Assembly (NCBI RefSeq): GCF_050337105.1
Contig: NZ_JAKJSQ010000010.1
Location: 1-64,000, forward strand
Source: Aliivibrio_A kagoshimensis
GTDB lineage: Bacteria; Pseudomonadota; Gammaproteobacteria; Enterobacterales; Vibrionaceae
Direction: 5' to 3'
DNA: 64,000 nt
Part shown: positions 25,207-34,465 of the stretch, in pieces
Layout: each line of letters starts with the position of its first letter
Position numbering within the stretch: the first letter of the stretch is position 1
Made by a program: the position numbers and the translations under genes
Notes under the pieces: model-generated
Databases searched by the model: none
Seen by the model: the letters and a program-made list of their open reading frames with translations, nothing else
What the model was told of the DNA's origin: nothing

Positions 25207-26955
25207 GTGTCAGAAGAAACGAAAAATACAGATATCGCGGTTAGCGATGATGATCTCTCTCCAACGGGCGCAATGGCCATCGATGCGGATAGTGATATTC
25301 AAGATACCGATGCTGATGAAAAAAGCAGTTCAAAAGTTGACTCCGCCCTTGGTAATTTAGATCTCCTTCGACAAGTCATTCTGATTCTTTCAGTCTCTAT
25401 TTGTGTTGCCCTCATTGTGATGATGTTTTTCTGGGCACAAAAAACAGAGATGCGTCCACTGGGTACGTATGAAACCGAAGAGCTCATTTTGGTTCTTGAC
25501 TACCTAGACCAATCCCAAACAGAATATGCACTAGAAGGAAATACCATCCGTGTTCCTTCTGATCAATTCAGTTCCTTAAAACTTAATTTAAGCCGTGCGG
25601 GCCTAAATAAATCGACCAGCGCTGGCGATGATATATTACTTCAAGATATGGGGTTTGGCGTTTCTCAACGTTTAGAGATTGAGCGACTGAAACTGAGTCG
25701 TGAACGTCAGTTGGCTGAAACCATTGAACAACTTCGCCCAGTTAGAAAAGCGCAAGTGTTGTTGGCCATGCCAAAACAGAGTGTATTTGTTCGCCATAAC
25801 CAAGAAGCGTCTGCAACGGTATTCTTAACGCTACGCTTAGGGACAACGCTTAATCAAGAAGAGGTCGACTCTATCGTTGATATGGTAGGCAGTGCTGTAC
25901 CGGGAATGAAAACGACCCGTGTTACCGTTACCGATCAAAATGGTCGACTGTTGAGTTCTGGGTCGCAAGATCCAATGGCGACCGCTCAACGTAAAGAGCA
26001 AGAGCTTGAACGAAAGCAAGAACAGGCCCTTCGAGATAAAATTGATGCCATTCTTATCCCTATCCTAGGGTTAGGCAACTACACTTCGCAAGTGGACGTT
26101 TCGATGGACTTTAGTGCTGTCGAACAGACGAAAAAGCGCTTTGATCCACAAACCCCCTCTACTCGAAGTGAATACACGCTAGAAGATTATAATAATGGTA
26201 ACGTAGTGGCTGGTATTCCGGGCGCCCTCAGTAACCAACCACCGGTGGACTCCGCGATTCCCCAAGATGTTGCCGAATTAAAGGATGGCGGTTTACTGGG
26301 TCAAGGGTCGGTTCATAAAGAAGCAACTCGAAACTTTGAGTTAGATACTACAATTAGTCATGAACGTAAGCAGACAGGTATTGTTGCAAGACAGACTGTG
26401 TCAGTGGCGATTAAACACCATAAAATGGTGAACCCTGAATCTGGTGAGGTTACTTACGAACCGGTCAGTGATGCCATGATTGAGAACATTCGAAACATCA
26501 TTATTGGCAGTGTCGGCTTTAGTGAAGCGCGTGGTGACTTACTGAATGTACTGAGTGTTAAGTTTGCTGAAATAGAGACTGGCGTCGTTGAAGATGTCGC
26601 TATTTGGGATCATCCTAGCTTCAATGAGTGGATGAAGTGGTTAGCAGGTGCCTTAGTCATTATCGCGGTCATCTTGCTGTTGATACGCCCTGCAATGAAC
26701 AAATTACTGTTCCCTAATCGAGATAAAGATGGCAATGAGCTGGGCGAAGATGGATTACCTATCCGCAGTGGTGATGACCTCGATCTGTTAGGGGCTGACT
26801 TAGATAATGCGGACGAATTTGAGTTTGGTTCGGGCGTTGACCTACCAAATTTACACAAAGATGAAGATCTGTTAAAAGCAGTTCGAGCCCTAGTTGCTAA
26901 TGAACCTGAATTAGCAGCACAAGTAGTTAAAAATTGGATTTCTGATAATGGCTAA
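25207..26955 (+). CDS. fliF: MS-ring protein FliF
   Basis: FliF forms the MS ring in the inner membrane, the foundation of the basal body. The 582-residue protein has an acidic cytoplasmic N-terminus, a transmembrane helix near 57-77 (ILSVSICVALIVMMFF) and periplasmic ring-building domains (QRLEIERLKLSRERQLAETI; DFSAVEQTKKRFDPQ). A second transmembrane helix lies near 473-491 (WLAGALVIIAVILLLIRPAM). The C-terminal tail ending VAQVVKNWISDN-type binds FliG. The start is GTG. The stop overlaps fliG by 8 bases. Confidence 0.96.
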   Translation: MSEETKNTDIAVSDDDLSPTGAMAIDADSDIQDTDADEKSSSKVDSALGNLDLLRQVILILSVSICVALIVMMFFWAQKTEMRPLGTYETEELILVLDYLDQSQTEYALEGNTIRVPSDQFSSLKLNLSRAGLNKSTSAGDDILLQDMGFGVSQRLEIERLKLSRERQLAETIEQLRPVRKAQVLLAMPKQSVFVRHNQEASATVFLTLRLGTTLNQEEVDSIVDMVGSAVPGMKTTRVTVTDQNGRLLSSGSQDPMATAQRKEQELERKQEQALRDKIDAILIPILGLGNYTSQVDVSMDFSAVEQTKKRFDPQTPSTRSEYTLEDYNNGNVVAGIPGALSNQPPVDSAIPQDVAELKDGGLLGQGSVHKEATRNFELDTTISHERKQTGIVARQTVSVAIKHHKMVNPESGEVTYEPVSDAMIENIRNIIIGSVGFSEARGDLLNVLSVKFAEIETGVVEDVAIWDHPSFNEWMKWLAGALVIIAVILLLIRPAMNKLLFPNRDKDGNELGEDGLPIRSGDDLDLLGADLDNADEFEFGSGVDLPNLHKDEDLLKAVRALVANEPELAAQVVKNWISDNG

Positions 26956-28000
26956 TGATTTGGCAGTAAATGAAAATGAAGCTGAAGAGCCGGAAAGCTT
27001 TGATCTTACAAGCATCTCAGGCGCTGAGCAGTCAGCGATCTTACTGTTAAGTTTGAGTGAAGATGATGCAGCAAGCATTATTCGTCACCTTGAACCTAAA
27101 CAGGTGCAACGTGTGGGCAGTGCAATGGCCAGCGTCGCCAACTTGAATCAAACTAAGGTTTCTGCGGTTCACCGAGCTTTTCTCGAAGATATTCAAAAAT
27201 ATACCAACATAGGTATGGGCAGCGAAGACTTCATGAGAAATGCGTTGGTTGCAGCGCTTGGTGAAGATAAAGCGGGTAATTTAGTTGACCAAATTCTACT
27301 TGGGAATGGCTCTAAAGGCTTGGATTCACTGAAATGGATGGATCCACGACAAGTAGCGAATATCATTCTTAATGAACACCCACAGATTCAAACCATCGTG
27401 CTCTCTTACCTCGATGCTGATCAATCGGCGGAAATTCTGTCACAGTTCCCCGAGAGAGTTCGTCTTGATCTTATGATGCGAATTGCCAATTTAGAAGAGG
27501 TGCAACCAAACGCATTAGCAGAATTGAATGAGATCATGGAGAAGCAGTTTGCAGGTCAATCTGGCGCACAAGCAGCCAAAATTGGCGGCTTGAAGGCTGC
27601 TGCTGAAATTATGAACTACCTCGACAACAGTGTTGAAGGCTTGTTGATGGATCAGATTCGTGACCAAGATGAAGATACGGCAACCCAAATCCAAGATCTT
27701 ATGTTTGTGTTTGAAAACCTTATTGAAGTGGATGACCGTGGTATTCAACAGATACTTCGAGATGTGCCGCAAGAAGCGCTGCAAAAAGCGCTTAAAGGTG
27801 CAGACGAAGGACTTAGAGATAAGATGCTGCGTAATATGTCTAAACGTGCTGCAGACATCCTTAAAGATGATCTTGAAGCGATGGGGCCAATACGTGTTGC
27901 TGATGTCGAATCGGCGCAAAAAGAGATTCTGGCTGTTGCACGCCGTTTAGCTGACTCTGGTGAGATCATGCTAACTGGTGGCGCAGATGAGTTCTTATAA
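26948..28000 (+). CDS. fliG: Motor switch protein FliG
   Basis: FliG is the rotor protein that contacts the stator and transmits torque. The 350-residue product has the N-terminal FliF-binding domain (GAEQSAILLLSLSEDDAASI), the middle domain with the EHPQIQTIVLSYLD motif (EHPQ), and the C-terminal torque domain (LMFVFENLIEVDDRGIQQIL; LLRNMSKRAADIL-like segment DKMLRNMSKRAADILKDDLE). It starts inside the fliF end, with an 8-base overlap, suggesting coupled translation. Confidence 0.97.
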   Translation: MANDLAVNENEAEEPESFDLTSISGAEQSAILLLSLSEDDAASIIRHLEPKQVQRVGSAMASVANLNQTKVSAVHRAFLEDIQKYTNIGMGSEDFMRNALVAALGEDKAGNLVDQILLGNGSKGLDSLKWMDPRQVANIILNEHPQIQTIVLSYLDADQSAEILSQFPERVRLDLMMRIANLEEVQPNALAELNEIMEKQFAGQSGAQAAKIGGLKAAAEIMNYLDNSVEGLLMDQIRDQDEDTATQIQDLMFVFENLIEVDDRGIQQILRDVPQEALQKALKGADEGLRDKMLRNMSKRAADILKDDLEAMGPIRVADVESAQKEILAVARRLADSGEIMLTGGADEFL

Positions 28001-28014
28001 CAGGAGCGGCGACA

Positions 28015-28830
28015 ATGAGTGTAAACCCTAGACGCGGCTTTTTAAGAATTCCCGAAAGTGAACAACAAGAGACAACGGCTGAGTGGGATTTGCCCAACTA
28101 CGCTGGTGCAGAACAAGAAGCGAAAGAGACCGCGTATAATTACGATCCTGGCTGGATGCCCGAAGCGCATGCCGATGAGTTTGAACAGCCAATGGTGTTA
28201 ACCGAAGAGCAGATCGAACTGATTAAACAAGGCGCTTACAATGAAGGGTTAGGTCAAGGTCAAGAGGCGGGTTTTGCTCAGGGTTTTGAACAAGGCAAAA
28301 ACGAAGGCTTTGCTGAAGGGAAGTCGGAAGGCCATACCGCAGGTTTAGCGGAAGGGCTAGCAGCAGGTACTCAACAGATTGATGACCAGGTAAAGCAGCT
28401 TGTTATGATGGTGGACCAATTCTCCGAACCTATGGCGCTATTAAATTCGCAAGTTGAACGTCAATTGATTGATATGGTACTTGCCCTAACACGTGAAGTG
28501 ATACACGTAGAAGTTCAGACTAACCCTCAATTAATTTTAGATACCTTCAGAGAGTCAGTCGAGACATTGCCTGTTAATGAACGTGATATCCAGATTTTTT
28601 TACACCCTACCGATGTGGAACAAATAACTACAGCGTATGGGGAAGAGGCCATTGCTCAAAAGACGTGGACACTACATGCTGAGCCCTCACTCAATCAAGG
28701 TGATATTAAAATCAGCGCGGGTAACTCCAGTGTCAACTACTTGATTGAAGAGCGAATCAAAACCGTATTGCAAAAATTTTGTGGGGTGAATCGCCATCAA
28801 GAACAGCAATCTACGGACCCATCACTATGA
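28015..28830 (+). CDS. fliH: Export apparatus regulator FliH
   Basis: FliH is the peripheral stalk-like partner of the export ATPase FliI. The 271-residue protein has a central run of glycine-spaced helix repeats (GLGQGQEAGFAQGFEQGKNE, about 78-115: repeated GxxxG-type units), characteristic of FliH. A C-terminal domain (LIDMVLALTREVIHVE; IFLHPTDVEQI) resembles the ATP synthase delta subunit. AGGAGCGGCGACA lies before the ATG. Its stop overlaps the fliI start by ATGA. Confidence 0.94.
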   Translation: MSVNPRRGFLRIPESEQQETTAEWDLPNYAGAEQEAKETAYNYDPGWMPEAHADEFEQPMVLTEEQIELIKQGAYNEGLGQGQEAGFAQGFEQGKNEGFAEGKSEGHTAGLAEGLAAGTQQIDDQVKQLVMMVDQFSEPMALLNSQVERQLIDMVLALTREVIHVEVQTNPQLILDTFRESVETLPVNERDIQIFLHPTDVEQITTAYGEEAIAQKTWTLHAEPSLNQGDIKISAGNSSVNYLIEERIKTVLQKFCGVNRHQEQQSTDPSL

Positions 28831-30149
28831 TCTCCCTCTCTGAGAGATTATCTCAATATAAAACCGATGCACTGACGACTCGAGCGATCGCGTCAGGACG
28901 TTTGGTTCGTGTGGTTGGCTTAACGTTAGAAGCGATAGGCTGTCGTGCTCCAATTGGCAGTACCTGTTTAGTAGAAACCATGACAGGCAGCATTGAAGCT
29001 GAAGTGGTGGGTTTCTCTGGAGAACACCTTTTTTTGATGCCGAGCGAGCAAGTTTCGGGCGTACTACCGGGAGCAAAAGTGACTCCGATTCTCAATGATA
29101 ACGGGATAGCGGTAGGCATGGAGTTGTTAGGCCGTGTGATTGATGGTATGGGCGCCCCTTTAGATGGCCTTGGAGAGATTTACACTGAGCAACGTGCGTC
29201 CTTTACCTCTGAACCGATCAACCCTCTACAGAGAAAACCGATCAGTGAACCACTCGATGTGGGCCTGAAAGCGATCAATGGATTACTCACCGTCGGTAAA
29301 GGTCAACGTATTGGTCTGTTTGCCGGCTCTGGTGTTGGTAAATCGGTCACCCTAGGGATGATGACACGTGGTACTACCGCACAAGTTGTCGTGGTTGGCC
29401 TGATTGGTGAGCGTGGCCGAGAAGTAAAAGAGTTTATTGAAGAGATTTTAGGCACTGAAGGCCGTGCTCGTTCAGTGGTGGTCGCCGCTCCTGCTGATGC
29501 CTCTCCATTAATGAGATTAAAAGGGTGCCAAACGGCCTTAACCATCGCTGAATATTTTCGCGATCAGGGATTAGACGTATTATTACTAATGGATTCACTC
29601 ACCCGATTTGCACAAGCACAGCGTGAAATTGCACTCTCAGTGGGTGAGCCACCTGCAACCAAAGGGTATCCACCTTCAGTGTTTGCAAAATTGCCCGCTT
29701 TGGTGGAGCGTGCTGGTAATGGGCGAGATGATCAAGGCTCAATTACTGCGTTCTTTACCGTGTTGACGGAAGGGGATGATCTGCAAGATCCGATTGCTGA
29801 TGCTTCGCGAGCAATTCTTGACGGCCATATAGTGCTTTCAAGGGAGATGGCTGATGCGGGTCACTATCCAGCGATTGATGTTGAGCGTTCAGTTAGCCGA
29901 GTCATGCCACAGATTACCAGTGATGAGCAGATGTTGATGTCAAAAGCGGTACGACAAGTACTCTCAATTTGTCGTAAGAATCAAGATTTAGTCTCGATTG
30001 GTGCCTACAAGCCAGGTACCGATCCTGCAATAGACCAAGCGTTTACGTTAAAACCAAGATTAGACGACTACTTACAGCAAGGGATGAAAGACTCTGTGCC
30101 GTTTGATATGTGTGTCAATATGCTCCGCTCAGTACTGCATGGGGAGTAA
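28827..30149 (+). CDS. fliI: Flagellar export ATPase FliI
   Basis: FliI is the F1-beta-like ATPase that energises and regulates export of axial proteins. The 440-residue product has Walker A GSGVGKS at 167-173, the VVVGLIGERGREVKEFIEE segment and Walker B LLLMDSLTRFAQAQREI. It also has EPPATKGYPPSVFAKLPALV, all typical of type III ATPases. The ATG at 28827 overlaps the fliH stop (ATGA), giving a normal N-terminus; an upstream in-frame GTG/ATG at 28779 lies inside fliH and is rejected. Confidence 0.96.
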   Translation: MISLSERLSQYKTDALTTRAIASGRLVRVVGLTLEAIGCRAPIGSTCLVETMTGSIEAEVVGFSGEHLFLMPSEQVSGVLPGAKVTPILNDNGIAVGMELLGRVIDGMGAPLDGLGEIYTEQRASFTSEPINPLQRKPISEPLDVGLKAINGLLTVGKGQRIGLFAGSGVGKSVTLGMMTRGTTAQVVVVGLIGERGREVKEFIEEILGTEGRARSVVVAAPADASPLMRLKGCQTALTIAEYFRDQGLDVLLLMDSLTRFAQAQREIALSVGEPPATKGYPPSVFAKLPALVERAGNGRDDQGSITAFFTVLTEGDDLQDPIADASRAILDGHIVLSREMADAGHYPAIDVERSVSRVMPQITSDEQMLMSKAVRQVLSICRKNQDLVSIGAYKPGTDPAIDQAFTLKPRLDDYLQQGMKDSVPFDMCVNMLRSVLHGE

Positions 30150-30152
30150 TGA

Positions 30153-30584
30153 ATGGATAACGCGTTAGAATTTCTGTTACAACAAGCGAAAGAGAAAGAG
30201 AACCAAGCGGTACTCGCGTTAAACAATGCTCGAGGGGAACTTGAAGGCTATTACGATCAGATTCGCCAGATTGAAAAGTACCGATTAGATTACTGTAACC
30301 AGTTATTAGAACGAGGCAAACAGGGGCTGACCGCGAGTCAATATAGCCATCTTAATAAATTTCTGGTGCAACTTGATGAGACGTTAACCAAACAAAGAAG
30401 TACGGAAGAGCATTTTGTTTCTCAACTCTCTAATTGTGAGCATTATTGGCAAGAGACCCGTAAGAAGCGTCGGTCTTATGAGTGGATGCTGGAAAAAAGA
30501 GAGAAAGAGAAGCAACGTTTACTGGATAAACAAGAGCAAAAAATGATGGATGAATTCTCTACATTACAGTATACCCGTAGATAG
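30153..30584 (+). CDS. fliJ: Flagellar export chaperone FliJ
   Basis: FliJ is the coiled-coil stalk between FliI and FlhA. The 143-residue protein is almost entirely heptad-rich helix (LLQQAKEKENQAVLALNNAR; EKREKEKQRLLDKQEQKMM) with no transmembrane segment. Length and position right after fliI support the call, as the family has little sequence conservation. GGGAGTAATGA precedes the ATG. Confidence 0.92.
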   Translation: MDNALEFLLQQAKEKENQAVLALNNARGELEGYYDQIRQIEKYRLDYCNQLLERGKQGLTASQYSHLNKFLVQLDETLTKQRSTEEHFVSQLSNCEHYWQETRKKRRSYEWMLEKREKEKQRLLDKQEQKMMDEFSTLQYTRR

Positions 30585-30669
30585 TGGCTCACTTTTTGCT
30601 TATTAACCCATTAAGTAAAAAGAAACAGTCAGACTTCCCTAGATATGTGCGTGAACAAGAGAATGTAAG

Positions 30670-32040
30670 ATGAACCAAGTAGATTTGAACGTATCGACCT
30701 TAGGGGCAGGAAAAAGCGTTTCCTCGTCCTCCTCAACTACTACGACATCGGCTGAACAAGCTGAGTCGGAAGGTTTTTTAAGTGAGCTTCAGTCACTGCT
30801 TTTTGGCTCTGATGACGTAGAAGGAAAAACCGAGACTTCTTCAGAAAATAGTGAAGAGGTTGATTCTATAGCAAAAATAGACTCTGATTCGTCCGAAAGC
30901 ACTAAGATGTTGCTCGAGGCGGAGTCAGATGGTGATGTCAGCGATGAGGTGAAAAGCAGTAATGCTGAAGCTCAATTGGCTGAAGGTGATGAGTTTCTAT
31001 CACGCCTGAATAATGCAAATCAAACGTTGGTGAGTGAGGATAAGTCTCCAGCGAAGAGTACGAATCAAGCGGCAACTGACGAGCTAGGCAAAACATTGCC
31101 ACCTAGCAGTGATGCCATTGAACAGAGTACTCAAACGAAGACTCAAGAGAGTGACTCTGAACAGTTACAGAGTGATGAAAAGATGGCAGCGTTATTTGGA
31201 GCAACTGCGGCGACTGATGTGGATACCAAAGCTGCGGTTAAGCTACAGAGTAGCAATGGTGAGCGTCTTACTAGTGACAGTGCATCCAAAGTCCTCAATA
31301 GTGAAGTGATGACTCAGGCAGGTAAAGAGTCCACGCAACAAGCACTTTCAAGCGCAGGTGCAGACTCACTGCAAGGAGCCACTAAAGCGATCCCTCACGG
31401 TAGTGTTGTGGCTACAGAGAGTAAACATACTGAAGCGGCATTGATGGCATCTACAGCGGCCATGGGGGCAGGACTGCATAAAAATGGCGAGAAGATTGAC
31501 CCTAATAATTTAACTGGACAAGATGGTTTAGCGATGCAAACGGCATCGGCAACCGCGCAACAAGGTACTGGCGCTCAACCGATTAAAACCGACGCTCAGC
31601 TGGCTGCTACTCAACAAGCCTCTATGCATTTATCGGCTCAAGATGCGAGTGAAAAGCTGTCAGAGAAAATGAGTGTCATGATCTCTAAAAACCTAAAACA
31701 CGTAGACATTCGTTTAGATCCACCAGAGCTTGGAAAAATGCAGATTAGATTGCATATGAATAATGATCAAGCTTCGGTACAATTCACGGTTGCTAACGCG
31801 CAGGCAAGGGAATTAATTGAACAATCTTTGCCAAGATTGAGAGAATTAATGTCTCAACAAGGTTTACAGCTTGCAGATACGGATGTTCAGCAGCAGAATA
31901 GGGACCAATCTGGTCAATATTCATATCAGAAACAAGAGCATGTAGAGTCTGGAGATAATTTCTCTGAAGAGTCTTCTGAAATGGTTGAAAGCAGAGTGCA
32001 AATAAGAGATCCCGATAAAAGGATCAGCTTCTATGCATAA
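30670..32040 (+). CDS. fliK: Hook-length control protein FliK
   Basis: FliK measures hook length and switches export from hook to filament substrates through FlhB. The 456-residue protein has a long, low-complexity Ser/Gln/Glu/Ala-rich ruler region (about 1-330). It ends in the conserved globular FliK C-terminus (DIRLDPPELGKMQIRLHMNN; then NAQARELIEQSLPRLRELMS), followed by a Gln-rich tail. Codon use in the ruler matches its neighbours. It sits between fliJ and fliL. The 85-base gap before it has no clear promoter. Confidence 0.93.
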   Translation: MNQVDLNVSTLGAGKSVSSSSSTTTTSAEQAESEGFLSELQSLLFGSDDVEGKTETSSENSEEVDSIAKIDSDSSESTKMLLEAESDGDVSDEVKSSNAEAQLAEGDEFLSRLNNANQTLVSEDKSPAKSTNQAATDELGKTLPPSSDAIEQSTQTKTQESDSEQLQSDEKMAALFGATAATDVDTKAAVKLQSSNGERLTSDSASKVLNSEVMTQAGKESTQQALSSAGADSLQGATKAIPHGSVVATESKHTEAALMASTAAMGAGLHKNGEKIDPNNLTGQDGLAMQTASATAQQGTGAQPIKTDAQLAATQQASMHLSAQDASEKLSEKMSVMISKNLKHVDIRLDPPELGKMQIRLHMNNDQASVQFTVANAQARELIEQSLPRLRELMSQQGLQLADTDVQQQNRDQSGQYSYQKQEHVESGDNFSEESSEMVESRVQIRDPDKRISFYA

Positions 32041-32085
32041 AAGCCCTAAATCACTATATTATTAAGAGTCGCCGAGGAACCATTC

Positions 32086-32568
32086 ATGGCAGATGATGGA
32101 ACAGAAAAAAAGAGAAGTCCGATTCTCTTTATCATAATTGGAATCGTGTTGGTTGCTGGCATTGGTGCCGGGGCTTGGTTCTTCTTTTTATCTGGAGGCG
32201 ATACGCCAACAGATGATGCTGCTGTGGTTGAAGTGGATGAGAGCCAAAATGAAGCGTTATATGTTAACGTCTCTCAACCCTTCATTTTTAATGTTACCGG
32301 CGATCACAAAAACCGTCTAGTACAGATAAAAGTGCAGCTGATGGTGCGTGGGAACGATAACGATGCATTAGCTCAACTGCATACGCCACTGGTTGAGAGC
32401 TCAATTCTCTCCTCTTTTGGTGCGGCAACTCTTGAACAGTTAAGGTCTCCAACAGGCCGACTAGAGATTAGAGCGCAAGCGTTGAGTGATTTACAAGCGG
32501 CTTTCGATAAAATCGTAGGGAAACCTGTGGTTGAGAAAGTGTTATTTACCGATTTTGTAATGCAATAG
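32086..32568 (+). CDS. fliL: Basal-body protein FliL
   Basis: FliL is an inner-membrane protein that surrounds the stator and supports torque. The 160-residue product has one transmembrane helix near residues 14-34 (ILFIIIGIVLVAGIGAGAWF). A periplasmic stomatin-like FliL domain follows (LYVNVSQPFIFNVTGDHKNR; LVESSILSSFGAATLEQLRS). It begins after a GAGGAACC ribosome site and ends 7 bases before fliM. Confidence 0.94.
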   Translation: MADDGTEKKRSPILFIIIGIVLVAGIGAGAWFFFLSGGDTPTDDAAVVEVDESQNEALYVNVSQPFIFNVTGDHKNRLVQIKVQLMVRGNDNDALAQLHTPLVESSILSSFGAATLEQLRSPTGRLEIRAQALSDLQAAFDKIVGKPVVEKVLFTDFVMQ

Positions 32569-32575
32569 GTTCATT

Positions 32576-33598
32576 GTGACTGACTTACTAAGCCAAGACG
32601 AAATTGATGCACTTCTCCACGGTGTCGACGATGTAGAAGAAGAGGATAATAGCTCCGAAGATTCGGGTGAAATGAGCTTTGATTTCTCATCTCAAGATCG
32701 AATCGTTCGTGGACGCATGCCGACGCTTGAATTGATCAATGAGCGTTTTGCCCGTCATATGCGTATTAGCCTGTTTAATATGTTAAGAAAATCCGCCGAA
32801 GTGTCAGTCAATGGCGTACAGATGCTTAAGTTCGGTGAGTATCAAAATACCCTTTACGTTCCTACCAGTTTGAACATGGTTCGTTTCCGCCCGTTAAAAG
32901 GCACTGCACTTATCACTATGGAAGCTCGCTTAGTCTTTATTTTGGTTGAAAACTTCTTTGGTGGTGATGGCCGTTTCCATGCCAAGATTGAAGGGCGTGA
33001 ATTCACGCCGACTGAGAGACGAATCGTTCAGTTACTGCTTAAAACTGTTTTTGAAGATTATAAAGAGGCTTGGTCTCCAGTGATGGGGGTTGAGTTTGAG
33101 TATTTGGACTCGGAAGTGAATCCAACCATGGCGAACATTGTCAGCCCAACGGAAGTGATCGTTGTTAGTTCGTTTCATATTGAAGTGGATGGCGGCGGTG
33201 GGGACTTCCATATCGTTATGCCATACTCAATGGTTGAACCGATTAGAGAACTGCTTGATGCTGGTGTCCAGAGTGACAAAATGGACACAGACGTACGTTG
33301 GAGTAAAGCGCTACGCGACGAGATAATGGGTATTCCCGTCGAGCTTCGAGTCAACTTATTAGACACCAAAGTGTCGCTTCGTGATCTGATGGAGATGCAA
33401 AAAGGTGATATTATTCCTATCGAGATGCCTGAGTCAGCAACGGTGTTTGTGGAGGAGCTTCCTAGTTACCGTGCGAAGATGGGGCGCTCGAAAGATAAGT
33501 TGGCGATTCAGATTTTTGAGAAAATAAAACGCCCAGATGTGGTAAAAACGGATCTTGCTTTTTTAGGGGAAGATGCTCTGTTTGATTTTGACGACTGA
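32576..33598 (+). CDS. fliM: Motor switch protein FliM
   Basis: FliM forms the C ring and receives CheY-P. The 340-residue product has the N-terminal CheY-binding peptide (residues 4-16, LLSQDEIDALLHG), the middle CheC-like domain (PTLELINERFARHMRISLFN; the GGxG loop in NFFGGDGRF) and a C-terminal SpoA domain shared with FliN. The start is a GTG 7 bases after the fliL stop. The N-terminal peptide is the same kind of motif that recurs three times in CheA of this window. Confidence 0.97.
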   Translation: MTDLLSQDEIDALLHGVDDVEEEDNSSEDSGEMSFDFSSQDRIVRGRMPTLELINERFARHMRISLFNMLRKSAEVSVNGVQMLKFGEYQNTLYVPTSLNMVRFRPLKGTALITMEARLVFILVENFFGGDGRFHAKIEGREFTPTERRIVQLLLKTVFEDYKEAWSPVMGVEFEYLDSEVNPTMANIVSPTEVIVVSSFHIEVDGGGGDFHIVMPYSMVEPIRELLDAGVQSDKMDTDVRWSKALRDEIMGIPVELRVNLLDTKVSLRDLMEMQKGDIIPIEMPESATVFVEELPSYRAKMGRSKDKLAIQIFEKIKRPDVVKTDLAFLGEDALFDFDD

Positions 33599-33653
33599 TA
33601 GTTATCAAGTAATAATCACAAACGCAATCAGCTCAATATTATAAGGTACAAAA

Positions 33654-34058
33654 ATGGATTCTAAAGAACAACAGATGGCAGATGAATGGGCAGCAGCATT
33701 AAGTGAAGATGCGCTAGCACAGACTCAAACCGATGATGCTGTTGCAGCCCCTCTTGATGAATTGACGGACAGTTCGCCTCCAATTACGGATGATGAACGT
33801 CGTAAATTGGATTCGATTTTAGACATCCCTGTTACTATTTCGATGGAAGTGGGTCGCTCGCAAATAAGCATTCGTAACTTGCTTCAGTTGAATCAGGGCT
33901 CAGTGGTTGAGTTAGATAGGATTGCTGGTGAGTCTCTGGATGTCATGGTAAATGGCACCTTAATTGCCCACGGCGAAGTGGTGGTAGTTAATGACAAGTT
34001 TGGTATTCGTTTAACCGATGTGATTAGCCAAACTGAACGTATCAAAAAGCTTAGATAG
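33654..34058 (+). CDS. fliN: Motor switch protein FliN
   Basis: FliN is the bottom ring of the switch and the docking site for FliH. The 134-residue product has an acidic N-terminal extension and the SpoA domain at the C-terminus (ILDIPVTISMEVGRSQISIR; LLQLNQGSVVELDRIAGESLD; GEVVVVNDKFGIRLTDVIS). ATAAGGTAC precedes the ATG. fliO starts 2 bases after its stop. Confidence 0.96.
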   Translation: MDSKEQQMADEWAAALSEDALAQTQTDDAVAAPLDELTDSSPPITDDERRKLDSILDIPVTISMEVGRSQISIRNLLQLNQGSVVELDRIAGESLDVMVNGTLIAHGEVVVVNDKFGIRLTDVISQTERIKKLR

Positions 34059-34060
34059 CG

Positions 34061-34465
34061 ATGAAAAACAGTCACTGTAGCCTGATTGCATTCACTCTAT
34101 TCCCTTTTACAGCACTGGCTTCTTCAGAGGTAGGCTCGTCAACGACTAATCTTGATTTGGCGACCACTATCGGCTCGCTGATTTTTGTTCTGCTGCTTAT
34201 CTTTGGATTAGCATGGATGATGAAAAAGATGCGTGTACCGGGAATGATGGGTAGCAGTGGGCCATTGAAAGTGATCAAACAGATGCCGATCGGTCCTAAA
34301 GAGCGGATCATGATTATACAGGTAGGCGAAGAGCAGTTGGTGGTTGGTGTGACAGCGCACAATATCAATCTATTGACTAAATTAGAGACGCCTCTTGAAG
34401 ATGCGAGCGTTGAAAGCGCCTCTTTTGCCAATCAAATTAGCCAATTAATGAGTAAAAATGAATAA
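34061..34465 (+). CDS. fliO: Export gate assembly protein FliO
   Basis: FliO helps FliP assemble into the export gate. The 134-residue protein has an N-terminal hydrophobic signal-like segment (1-19), a transmembrane helix (about 31-49, TIGSLIFVLLLIFGLAWMM) and a cytoplasmic FliO domain (SSGPLKVIKQMPIGPKERIM; LVVGVTAHNINLLTKLE). It begins 2 bases after fliN and overlaps fliP by 8 bases. Confidence 0.93.
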   Translation: MKNSHCSLIAFTLFPFTALASSEVGSSTTNLDLATTIGSLIFVLLLIFGLAWMMKKMRVPGMMGSSGPLKVIKQMPIGPKERIMIIQVGEEQLVVGVTAHNINLLTKLETPLEDASVESASFANQISQLMSKNE